Assembly (NCBI GenBank): GCA_002104985.1
Contig: MCGO01000163.1
Location: forward strand, 1-64,000
Length of the DNA: 64,000 bases
Direction of reading: 5' to 3'
DNA from: Rhizoclosmatium globosum
Taxonomy: Eukaryota > Chytridiomycota > Chytridiomycetes > Chytridiales > Chytriomycetaceae
The position numbers and the translations under genes were made by a program. The notes beneath the pieces are model-generated. The model did no database searches. It was given only the letters and a program-made list of their open reading frames with translations, and was not told where the DNA came from. Below, one piece after another: positions 1 through 11,019 of this stretch (position 1 is its first letter; the number at the start of each line of letters is the position of its first letter).

Positions 1-3000
1 TTGGTGTTAGTATCTTAAATGAAGACCTATAAAGTTGATTACGTCATTAATTGCTTCAATAACCCATCGTGGTATACATTCATGGAGTCGCATCGCTTCT
101 CGGACCCAACCAATCTGCCAACAGTATCCTGACTGATCCAGGTAACAAGCAGCCTCTGGTATCTTCACAAGACACCAACAAAGAAACATCAGAGGGATTC
201 GAATTACAGGCAATTCATCGGGGTTTGGTGCATAAGGAACAGGCTATTCACAAATGTCAACTCTTCTAAAAGCATAAAACAAATACAGAGCCCAAATTAC
301 CTTCTTGATAATCTGTTGAACATGGCTTAAGCTGATTCAACCATCATGACGGACTCAGCCTTGTCCGGGTATCAAAGGCCTTGGCCGTAATCGTACAGGC
401 TTTTCTGTCCTGAGCATTGTCGGAGTCTCAGTTCCAGTCTGTTCTCCACTCTCACTTCCCTTTCCAAAGCTACGGATTCAGTCTCTGCAGCTGCAATGGA
501 TATTCCAGCGTAGAACCATCTCGCGTAAAGAATCAAACCGTGGTTTCCGTTCCAGTCCCGGTGAGGTGTTTGCGCTGCTTTCTTTCGCAGCCGCATTCAT
601 GTATGATGGATTTAAAGGAGACCCGGGGAACTGTTCCTTGTTGTTGTTGGATTTGCATCTGAAGCAGAACTTCTGCACTTGAGTTGGTAAAGACAAGATC
701 CGGAGGGCCGTAATACACAGTTTGTCCAAACAAGTAATGCGAAGTGGAGTCAGTGGTGCTGCCAATTGGTATATGTCAATGCCCCGAAGTATGATCGTGG
801 TACATGACGGCAGCAGGTGGAATCTGTTGTCGAAAGACGTGCATATAGCTGATGAATAAGTAGGAGAGGACCCATCTTCCAATGTTCACTAAAGCATTTC
901 AGAAGCGTTGTTGAAGCAAATTAACCCCCACCTCGTTGATCTTCCATCGGAGGAACTTGCCCAACACTTTCATAATACACTTCCGCTTCATAAAACTTGG
1001 ACTCATCCAAATGAACAGTCAACACCTGAGAAAACGTTTAACTTTGATTCACCCCAATCTCATATACGACTTACCCCATTCTTGGTATCAATCGTACACC
1101 AATTCGCAATCCACTCAAAAGTATTCACTTCATCACAACACTTCTTGAAAAAGTCGACACCATCCTCCAACTTTGCCGGTCTCTCGAATCCTTCAGTTTG
1201 ACACACAACACAATATCCCATAAACAAACAAGACCACTAGAATCCTCCGTGACAACATGCATACGGTTATTCATGAGCATATACTTGACAATCCCTGCAC
1301 TTCCTTCGATTGTATAGTCAGGGTGTTCCAACGGGAATAACTTTCGCCTCCTCCTCTTCATCGTCTCCTTCATTGTCGAGATCATTAAAAGATGAGTTGA
1401 GGACACCACAGCAATGCTGAAGCTCAAGTTTGCGGCGTTGGAGAGAGAGAACCCGTCTTTGGAGAGGATGGAAGCGCTGCGGGAGAGAGAATCATCCATG
1501 GTATAACTTCCTGCAATTTCTTGCCGTCCGTTGGTAGTGTTGACCGTTTGATGATGGTGAGATAAGGTACTATCTTTGCGGAATGGGTTTCCTCTTCCAC
1601 CACCTAACACAGCGCGTTGTTGCTGAATGATAGAGTCCGCAGGGATATAGATACGGTCTCCAGGTTCTTCCGGTATAGTGTTACGGTTCGGCACAACAAT
1701 CGCCTGACGGAATGGAATATCACGCCATCGGTTGATTGATGACTTGTTGGTAGCCGTCCATACAAACATGTCATCCACAGCCACAATCTAGTCATCATCA
1801 AAGTTAACACCCGCTTGGTAGTAGAGAAACAACCACCAAACCTTATGAACAGGCCCATCCTCTCTACAAATCGCCACACAATCCACCAACTCATCCTCCA
1901 ACCTCCCGCCCTTCTTCCTTTCCCAGTCCCTCCACCATTCACACCACCAGTCCCACTCCGCTCCCCAACATCCCCACCCCAACCCTCCGCCTCGACATCT
2001 TCGTAACAAGCCCCTCCTTCCCCCCAGCCCAAAACGTATCCAAATCCGGATGATTCGAATACAAACACCAAACACTCTCCTCAAACTGCGTATACGTAAC
2101 CATACACCGCTGCGGGTGTGCAAGGCTCCAGAGCTTGATTGTCGTGTCGCTTGAGGCGGAGACGACCATTTGCCGTCGTCGGAGACGAGGAGACCGCGGA
2201 TGTTGTCGCGGTGCCCGCGGAGGCCTATGGCTTGCTTTCCTGAGCGCGGTCCCAGACGCGGATTGTTTTGTCTGGGGAGCCGGAGACGAGGGTTGTTCCG
2301 CTGGGTTTGTGGCGAGGGCGTAGATGGAGGATTGGGGGATTTGTCGTGGCAGAATACTGTATATGGATTTAGAGATGGTGTTGAGTTTTGATTGTGGGGA
2401 ATGGTTTGTTGATATAGGAATGATGATTACACCCTTATTTCTTGTACTAGATGGTCATACTCGTTTTTGAATCACTTCAGGACCGTTCCTTCACTGCACT
2501 TAATATGGTTTTGTTTTCCTTTGCTTGCTTCGCTCGCTACTCGTCTCTTTATGCCTGTTTCAACACAAACTAGAGTCCCCCTCACTACCTTTGTGTGGGT
2601 AGTCATTTTTCTCCTAAGATTCCTACTTGAAGACTCACCAGAACTACTGACGGAAAATCCGACAATCTCCCTATCCCGTCCTTCCATGGTATCCCAAATC
2701 ATGACACGTCGATCTAATCCACCTGACGCAACCCAACCACCAATACTACTGTACGCAAGACATTTCACATGATCTGAGTGGTACCCGAGACGCATATACA
2801 TGTTTGTTTGAGTTGTAGACCATAGATAGACCATTCGATCGTTACTGCAGGTTACGACTGCGAATGTTTTTTTTTAACAGGATCAAATACAATTATGAAT
2901 TAATAGTAAAGTGAGGGTGTCAACTAACTGCTTTGGTTTCTGTTGCAGAGAATCACATCATTCACCCAGTCGCTATGGGCTTGGAAGGACCGCATATGAA

Positions 3001-3831
3001 CAGTGGGATGTATTTTCCTCTGGTTGGAGATGGGAGTAATCGATTGAATACGTGTGCCGTGGCGTCAGCCAAGAATACCTACCGCCCAGTTGGTTGAACC
3101 AAAAGCGCTCCCGCCACTCGCAAAACTGGCACCAGACTGACCACTGAATGTGCGATTCCGCAGGTTATCATTTGAGTATTCGGTCACGATTGGAGAGGCC
3201 ACTAATCTAAGTGCAAGCTATAAGTCCCTAGTACCTACACAAGCACAAGGTATCCGAAGCAACACTCAACTGATCCCTGAAAGACACGCTTCTCGCCGTT
3301 GATGATGAATTAATGATTTGCTGGTGCAGAAGCGATGATTGTTTGAGTGGCAGTGATTGAGGCGGGGCAATGTTTTCCTGTTGATTTAGTTGGTTGTCAC
3401 TCTGGCTTTGATTCGCAGCGCGTGGTGGAATTGAAATGTGGTCCGAAAGAACAGAGAACTTTTTGTAGTTTGAGGAAGAGTTTGATTTGAGGGTAGTTTT
3501 GATAAGGTCGTCTTGTGAATCCGAATCGAAAGTGAGATTGTGGATAGACTTGATTGAATGTGTTTAACGATACAGCAACAAGTAACTAAACAAACAATCA
3601 AAACAAAGAAAACAAACCAACATTCGCATCAATGTTCTCTCTCAACGAGGCAAAGTCCATCTTGACGTCCCAGGCATGCACCCGCGCATCCCGGCCGCCC
3701 GAGTACAGCACCGCAGAGGGAGACACAAAGTCGAGGGCGAGGCCGTTGACGCCGGAGCTGTGCGTTGTTGCGGGCTCGTTGGCGCTGGCGAGCGTGTACG
3801 ACACCCGCTGCTTCTTCGCGTTGTTGCTCAT
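1..3831 (-). CDS. WDR48: WDR48/UAF1-like WD40-repeat protein (3' end outside window; frame-broken)
   Basis: Homologue of WDR48/UAF1 (fungal Bun107), the WD40 partner that activates USP1/USP12/USP46-type deubiquitinases. It starts at 3831 with a SGVNGLALD strand and a YSGGRDARVHAWD blade. Spliced segments then give HSDWVNDVILC (about 2975), VVTCSNDRMVYLW, VKCLAYSSIGGWVASGGLDR (2700-2830), DKTIRVWD, VVSASSDTTIKLW (2130-2169), the CREDGPVHK strand, then FVWTATNKSSINRW and the post-propeller NWCTIDTKNG / LTVHLDES elements. Near the left edge, LHECIPRWVIEAIND matches the family's ...VPQWVID segment, and a TACTAAC branch site lies in the last bases, so an intron crosses the edge. Introns are about 40-60 nt. 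One-base breaks are needed near 1190, 2166, 2229 and 2303. About 215-530 is unresolved. It is either a pseudogene or an intact gene with sequencing indels; family identity is secure. Confidence 0.85.
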
Positions 3832-3846
3832 TTTATTGTAGAGAAA

Positions 3847-4740
3847 CTAAGAGAGAAAGTAAAGAAAGAATAGAGAAATGAACCCACACTCTCTTCTTCT
3901 ACTGTCACTGCTACTGGCCGTTGCTGCCATACTGGCACTGCTCTTATTGGTCACACCTGCTGCTGCTGCTCCAACTGTGCTTGCCGTTCTTACACCTGAC
4001 TCCACTATTCCTGTCGTTCCTGCAATTGACACCAATGTTGTTGGAGACGCGCTCACTTGCTCATTCAATACCATGGAAGTGATGGTATTTGCACACAAGG
4101 TCGTCAGGGCTTTTGTGGTGCTTTCAGATGGAGGTGCAGCCGTCATGTTGCAAGAACTAATCAAACACGCTTGCACTGTCAACGGAGGGCCTTTGGATTC
4201 AAGATTCCACATGCTGCAGGGTAGTTGGTTTCTGTCACTGGCGTTGGATATCCAAAACACTTTGGGTAACATGAAGGGAAACTCGCGAAAGCTGCCAGCC
4301 CATCTTTGATTTGATCTGATTCATGAGTATATTTTTGCCTTTCAGTCTTTGAATTTTGTTATGAAACCCTTCAAACATATACCTGAAGTCACAGAGGGCA
4401 TCCCAGCTCCAGTCAAGAGCATACAAGCCTGGACAAATCATGTCTGCGCTTCCTGTCTTGCACTTGGAAATACACGTCTGGATTTGTTGAGCATTGGTCA
4501 TGGTCAATGTCAACAAACAGAATGCCGTCGCAGTAGCTTGTGTCACGGTAGTGTTTGCCGCGTTTCCGTTGATGCATCCGATGGCAAGAGAGGCCTTTTA
4601 ATGTTTTAAAGAGCACGTTATTTTACACCCAAGATCAAGACATCTCAAATGAGTACGCGTTACTTACACCAGCTCCTTGAACCCTGTCCATAAACAGCGA
4701 TGGCACAGAAAGCTGTGATCAAAAGTACAAACTGTGTCAT
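3847..4740 (-). CDS. Secreted cysteine-rich protein, member 1 of a local family (frame break)
   Basis: Small secreted protein of unknown function. Exon 1 starts at 4740 with a signal peptide (MTQFVLLITAFCAIAVYGQ) and ends at a GTGTAAGT donor near 4673. Exon 2 carries a GCINGNAANTTV start and paired cysteines (CISKC). Exon 3 carries FPSCYPKCFGYPTPVT followed by an ACLISSC pair and a Ser/Thr/Ala-rich tail. The same order of modules occurs in the genes at 6525-9658 and 9926-10849. The frame changes by one base at about 4184-4190, in a C/G run, between the PVT segment and ACLISSC. The tail ends in a short hydrophobic stretch, so a GPI anchor is possible but weaker than in the 9926 gene. It lies 15 bp from the WDR48 start. 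Confidence 0.6.
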
Positions 4741-4869
4741 TTGAGTGATGGTTTTTTCGTTTTCAATGACAATTCTTCCATCAAGCCCAAGGTAAACATC
4801 AATAGACGATACCATATATTCCTTCAATAAGAAACCAATTTTTTTTAAAAAACAAAAACAAAAACAAAC

Positions 4870-6318
4870 ATGGATGACTGGACTCTTCATGGAGACACTC
4901 TTCAAATGGTTGCTGCCTTTGATGTTATAACTTGTGAGGGACCAACTCTTGGACTGCATGCTAATCTGTTTAAATGTGAAGTATATTGGCCAACTTTTGA
5001 CCCTCGAAGAAGCCTGTTCCCTCCAGGTATCATCCAGGTCCAGCCAGAAAGTGGTGTCAAGCTTCTTGGTGGGGCAGTGTCTGGAAACTCTTCGTTTTAT
5101 GAGGCTCAGTTTTGCCGTCGTGTATCCAAATGTTCCTCTGCAATTGAGTCGCTAGTTTCCCTGCATGATCCACAATGTCAGCTTCTTTTGCTTTGTGCTT
5201 GTTTAGGGATCCCTAAGCTGGTGTATGCATTGTGCACAATGCACCCTTCTGTAGTATCTAGGGGAGTCTCAGACTTTGATTCAGTTCTTCGTAAGGCTCT
5301 GACAAATATTGTTGGGTGCAGTCTTTCTGATTTCCAGTTCTTGCTTACCAGTTTACCTCTGTCATCTGGGGCCTTGGAATCTCTCAGGCTTCTCACCTTG
5401 TTCATTATGCATATGTTGCTTCTGTTCTGTCTGCAGCCCCTCTTCAGTCTGCCATCTTGTCATCATCTGGTCTGTCTCCTTTTGGTCCTATGTTTGATTC
5501 AGTACTTGTCTCTTTCATCCCGCTTGTCTCACCCCTCTGTTGATGTTCTCCGTAATGAAGTCTCATCCTCCACCTCTCCAACACAAAAACATTTGGCAGG
5601 AGTCTTCAATTCAGTTCTTCACAAGGAGTTCTTGGCAACATCTGGAAATGATTTGCGTTGGTTTGACAAGTCCACAGGACAGTTTCTCCCTCTTCATCAA
5701 GCTTTACTTCAATCATTTACCCAGCAGTATGCATCATCGTTCTTGTTGGCTCTTCCAATGGAAGGTCTGCACTTGGTTATGTCTCCTGTAGAATACCGTG
5801 CTATCCTCCGCTATCGCCTTCTCATGCCGCTCTATACAGGCCGTCGTCGTTGTCGTCATTGTGAACATGTGATGGATTTGTTTGGTGATAATGCTTTCTG
5901 CTGTGGGGGTCACTCAGGCTCTTGGAGTAGACATAATTTCTTAAGAGGTACTTTGGCTGCTCTGGTTCGTCAAGTTGGAATTCTTTGTCGGGAGAATGGC
6001 GAAATTCGCCTGCCTTCAAGTTCAGGAGATCTTTGGCCAGCTGATCTTCTAGTCTATGACTTTTATGATGGGAAAACTGTTTGTGTGAATATCAGTGTTG
6101 TTCATCCACTTACCTCACGTGGCCTGGTGGGATTTAAGGTTGGAAACGCTGTTTGTGGACAGGAATCTACAAAGAATGAAAAGTATTTGTCGGGTTGTCA
6201 GTCTATTGGTCTAGAGTTTGTCCCCTTTGTATTGGATACTACTGGTGGGTTAGGCAAGAGCTCTATACGGTTTTTAGAAAAGTTGCGTGGCTTGATGATG
6301 CAGCGGGAAGTTATTTGA
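4870..6318 (+). mobile_element. 5'-truncated non-LTR (LINE-type) retrotransposon remnant
   Basis: Reading begins exactly at the catalytic DD of a reverse transcriptase palm (MDDWTLHGDT), followed by GLHANLFKCEVYWP, GVKLLGGAV and the thumb region typical of LINE-type RTs. The C-terminus has the usual CRHCEHVMDLFGDNAFCC zinc-binding segment and a terminal domain with PADLLVYD and VNISVVHPL. Everything upstream of the DD, including endonuclease and fingers, is missing, as expected of 5' truncation during target-primed reverse transcription. Between about 5368 and 5540 the true frame shifts: GGLGISQASHLVHYAYV lies in another frame, entered at a GGGG run (5368-5371), and the first frame resumes after about 5535. 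An A-rich stretch (4838-4869) abuts the truncated end. No poly(A) tail or clear target-site duplication was found. It cannot encode an active enzyme. Confidence 0.8.
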
Positions 6319-6524
6319 GAATCTGTGTCGGTAGCTGTTGTTTATTGTCGTATACTATTTGCGCTTCAGCATGCTTTGGCTCGTAATATAGTCAGCAAAA
6401 TGGAGGAAGATTTTTACTATTGAGGATTATTTAATATTTAGATATATTTGAGTTAATTCGATAACTAAACAAAAATTTAAAAAAAAGAAAAAAAAGCACA
6501 AAAAAATGCTTCCCCAACACCCCT

Positions 6525-9500
6525 CTAAAATCTTCGAACAAGTTTCAAGCTCCGAGACAAATGCACCAAAAACGTAGACTTTGTACGAGGCTGTGCAATC
6601 ACAGACGAACAAGCAGTCTGCATAGTCTGCATCACAGAAGACATATTCTTATTCGCCATCATAGTTTCCAACTGTGGACACTCCTTCTGAAAGCAATCCC
6701 ACGTCTGTGATGACGCTGCCATAAACCCAAGACACGCCTGCGCCAAGTTCTGTCTCGTAACCGGCGTTGGATAATGCGCACATGCTGGAGCACAGTCAGG
6801 CAACATCGAGAAGGCTTCAACAGCTCCAGTCACGACATCAAGCGTTGCAGGGGGAGTCAGTCGTACACACGCGTCAACGATTTCAGGACGCAATGTGGCG
6901 TTTACTACGCTCTTGAATTCGGTCTTGTTGCATTGATTCAAGCAGCTGTAGATTGCTGTTTGGGAGGTTTGATCTGGGATGGGGACTGTGAAGGCGCAGA
7001 AGCTTTTGACGGTTGAGAAAGATAATGTCGAATCATTTGAGCTGCCGCCGTTGATGCAGCCGATGGAGCAGTTGGATAGCTTTTATGGAGGGAAACCCAC
7101 AGTTAGTATTTTGTTCACTGAAGAATATACTCACATTCATATTGTCGAGCGCCGTGTATACAGTCGCTTGTCCATTCGATCCAACTTGAGAGGACGCGTG
7201 TTGTTGAAGTAAAGCAGGTGTACATACAGTTTCAACAGCGTTTGAAACAGTGTTGTTAGATACCAAGGTAGCCATAAAGTCCGGACACGTGGATAAACAG
7301 GAAAAGTCCGCAGTCTGTCCATAAAGAGAAATACAAGTGGATGCAAGGTTGGTTGTAGTCACAGGGATGGAGAATTTCGCTAAATCCTTGAGTTTAGTAA
7401 TCCAAAGTGGAAAACCCAAAATCATACCGCAGCTTGCTACACAAGGCGAGACATTATTCAAGACTTCAAACGCCAAGGCTGTATCATCAACAGGAGAAGG
7501 TGGTGTAGTCAATGTCAAACAGGAGTGGATCAACGACTGGTCAGACATCATGGTCGAGAGTGCTGTCATATTTACGTCTGGACAACTGAACATACAGCTC
7601 TGAATGCTTTGAATTTGAGTGACTTGGCTGGAGTTTTGAGGTATCGCCATGCTACAAAGCGACAGCGCCGTCGCGTCGGAAACAGTGGAATTTGTTCCGT
7701 TATTAATGCACTCGATCACACAGTCGGAAATCTGACATAATTAATCAGTTATCACGATAATAAAACGTATTTGACCTACGTTAGCCACTTTCAACGCCGA
7801 TACAACAACACTGACGCTAATGGCGAACGGGTCAACGTTCACAGTAGGAATGGTTGTGTTCGAGTTACTGGTATTATTTCCGACAGCAACAATGGCTGGA
7901 CCACAAACGGGGGTCAAAGTTGCCATTTGGTTTTGGTGTTCATGAATGACAAAGTCGGAACATTGGGAAAGCACTGTTTGCGAAGTAAGAACATCAAAAA
8001 TTTCATTCGACAGAGAACTTACGGCAATTTTCGGTCTCATTGTTGGCTGAAAATAGCTTGAAGCATGCATCGTTCACGTTGCTGGCTGGTATGGTATTCC
8101 AACAGTTAATATCACCGTCACTCTCTTTAGAATACTTACGCGTAACTGGAGTTACATACGAAGCACACTGAGAAACACAAGGTGGAAACTTATTGAAAAC
8201 TCCGACTGCAGCTGCAAGAGTCCCTTGCTGATTAGGCGCGTTCAACGAAGTGCATTGTTCCAAGACGCCTGGTGCCTGACTGATACTAGCGATAGTACGA
8301 ATGTCTTCGGCACCGCGATCACCCCTGTAAATACAGTTTTGCGCCGATTGGAGTTGCCATGGAGTTGCAGGAACAATGAATCCACAGAACGACGCGGAGA
8401 CGGAGCTGAGCAGGTAAGATTGCGTGAGGCATTCAATTGCATGATCCGATAACTATCCTACAGTTAGCAATGTTCAATAACCAAAGATATCACTTACTGT
8501 TGAAGCTCGAATAGCGACATGCACAACGTCAGAAGCATCTGCTGTAACAAGATCCATACACGTGTTGATATATTTTTGAGAAACAGTCATGAGTCCTGTG
8601 AAATCGCCGGCAATGTTGCAGTTTGTCACGCAGTCGCGCACGCTGTCAGCCACAGTTTGTATGGAAGATGGTGGATGGTTGTATGATGTTACAGCAGCAC
8701 AAAAGTTAAAGGCGGTGACGTTCGTGATTACGGGAAAGACTTTGCTGGTGTTGTTGGCGTTGTCATTCAGGCAGTTAATGGTGCAAGCAGAGAGCTAGCA
8801 GTTTGGTGAGATAAGAATCGGAATGTGATAGCTTACAGTGACATTCTGCAATGCGGCGGTCACAAGATCAATCGAGTCGGATTGATTACGTGGGATGGCT
8901 GGCGACGATGGCGCAGATGGAATGAACGATAAGGAGTAGTCGAATGGAATGTATTGGCAGATTCTATCAATAGCGCGAGCCTTGTTGCTGTCAAAAGACA
9001 AACGGAGGATAGCCGCCATGTCATTTAGTGAGCATCTACTCGCGGCACACGAGATCAACTTTAACGGACTGGAGTATGGTGCATTGCAGAGTTTTTGAAT
9101 GTTTGAACGCGTTATAGGCTTCTCGAATCCTAAGCAGTACGCGTAACATGATGGAAAGTAGCTGGCTGCTTTAAGAGCTGCTCCAAGTTCGTCTGGGAGA
9201 AGACACGTTAGCTGTCAAACTGTAAGAAAATTTTTAATGAACCTGTTGAAGGAATGCTGTAGTTCGATTGACAGGTGGACACCACATCTTGAGCGTTACT
9301 GTACGTCATGACTGAGCTAAATTCAGCTAAATCCGCAGGAGGACATTGCATGACACATGCTGTCATGTTCTTGTCTTCAACGTGGGAGTTGATTGTGGAA
9401 CAGAGTGCTGTCACAGTGGATTGTGAGATGACTGGATCTCCGCCGTTGGCACAGGATAAGAGACAGAGAGGAATCTAGCACAAAACTTTGTTAATAAGAC

Positions 9501-9658
9501 GTACTCCGTGGAATAAAAGACTTACACTCTGCAGAGTCATAAGCAACGTGCCCAAGTTTCCATATCCGTGAACAGTAGGCGTGACAACCGTCGAGTTCAG
9601 TACCTGAGCCGCGACCAAGGTTACCGTAGCGAAGGTGAGAAGAAGATGTGATTGCATT
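6525..9658 (-). CDS. Large secreted protein with repeated cysteine-rich modules
   Basis: Multi-exon gene starting at 9658 with a signal peptide (MQSHLLLTFATVTLVAAQ). At least five exons repeat two alternating modules. One is an 'SC-NGG-N-TV...C...CVMQCP..DL' type (about 9215-9480, 8590-8790 and 7530-7720). The other is a 'P.C...C..Y.TPVT..N...ACL...C...CP' type (about 8950-9170, 8140-8200 and 6570-6800, for example LPDCAPACAHYPTPVTRQN). Many N-x-S/T sequons and the signal peptide indicate an extracellular glycoprotein. The cysteine spacing recalls fungal CFEM domains but does not fit the eight-cysteine CFEM pattern well, so that link is only a suggestion. No GPI signal is evident at the C-terminus. 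Exon limits are approximate. Flanking paralogues share module order. Confidence 0.65.
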
Positions 9659-9925
9659 TCGTGGAGGAAGTTGTGGTCGCCGATTTTGGCATTCAGCGAA
9701 GCCGCATTATGAGCGCTCGGCATCAAAATTTCAAACTCCGCTCCAGGAGATTATTACTTCATTTGCAGAATATCTTTTCCAGTTAGGCTGTGGCCTTTGT
9801 CGATAATTCGATGCTTTCATACTTAATAAATCGACATCAATGGGGAGTTCTTTAGAAATTAAATATATTATACGACTCTCATTAAAAAGAACAGACAGCC
9901 TAAGTCTATCACCTCACATATCACA

Positions 9926-10849
9926 TTAGAGTGCAAACAATCCAACAAAAACGCCCAATACTCCCACAAAAACGGTCTCAGCCCCGCTTGTGGATGTGGC
10001 GGTACTCAAAGGCTTCGCATTGTTCTGGACAGTTGTGGCCTTGCTAACAACACTGGGCTGCGACGCACTGCTAACAGCAACAGTGGGGCTACCAGTTGGA
10101 AGTGGTCTCAACATAGCCTGATACAAATACCACGCGCACACAGGCTGTAAGCTGGCAGTCAATGCAGCACTAGCGGATCCATAAGCAGCAACATCATTTG
10201 TAGAGCACTTTTGGGAAATACAGGCGGGGATCGACGCGTCAACAGAAACCTGAGCAAGGCAGATGGGAGTCAAAGACTCTTGAGTGATTTGGTTAGGAGT
10301 TGTGGAGGGAGCCCAGCAAGTTGGGTAACAGGTTGGAAGCGCGTTGAGGGAGGAAATGGCGACAGCAAGTTGAGCTTTGCTTAAAGTTAGAAACATCGCG
10401 TTTTTAATATGGAAAGAGACTGTATTTACCAGCAGTTGGAATTTTCGGACCCAAAGGAGTTTGCTGGAAAGTAGCAGCACAAGAAGCAGCGACAGTTTGG
10501 TCTCCCAAAAAGGAGTTGAGAGCCTGAATATCTGCGTTTGCAGTGCACGATTTTGTCCAACACGCGTTGAGGGCAGGATAGTTTGTGAGGAGGACTGCAG
10601 CCTGACAATATGTGTCCGCGGTAGATTGATAAACAGTGGAGTCAGAGTTTCCGTTTAAGCAGGTGATAAGGCAGGATGGAGCCTAATGAGAAGGTGCGGT
10701 TAAGTTTTGACAGGTTCGATGAATGCTCCAAACACATGCGAATTCTTAAAAGGGGAGGTTATTACCGAACTCAGAGCAGTAAGAACGATAGACTGAGCGT
10801 TAATTGCAGATGCCAGGAAGTAAATAGCCACCAGCGAAGGGAACATCAT
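9926..10849 (-). CDS. GPI-anchored cysteine-rich secreted protein, same local family
   Basis: Exon 1 (start 10849) encodes a signal peptide, MMFPSLVAIYFLASAINAQ, and ends at a GTAATAACC donor. Exon 2 (about 10435-10680) gives PSCLITCLNGNSDSTV followed by CWTKSC and an Asp-Ile-Gln module. Exon 3 (about 9926-10380) gives LPTCYPTCWAP, QESLTPICLAQ and IPACISQKCSTND, then a Ser/Thr-rich stalk. It ends in TSTSGAETVFVGVLGVFVGL, a hydrophobic GPI-attachment-type tail. One copy of each module type is present, making this the simplest full member of the family and the best template for defining it. Role unknown; a cell-wall or plasma-membrane surface location is inferred. All three exons read cleanly. 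Confidence 0.72.
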
Positions 10850-11019
10850 GTTTTGATTTGTTTTTTCGGTGTTTTTCGTTCCACCAGAATTGACAATTAG
10901 TCTTCGCGATTTAAACATCGACTCACAGCTCCACTACGTCCTCGCCACATTATATCCTAAGCTTTGAAATATCGAGGGCCATTGACTTAACTGTTGCCCA
11001 ATCCAAACGTGTTGGAACG

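Noticed and set aside
3878..4309. Plus-strand ORF of 143 aa with a strong signal-peptide-like start
   Set aside because: It is antisense to the exon of the secreted gene at 3847-4740; the leucine/alanine run is the complement of a Ser/Thr/Ala/Gly-rich tail.
4870..6318. Active retrotransposon gene
   Set aside because: No RT fingers or endonuclease and at least two frame shifts; only the C-terminal half remains.
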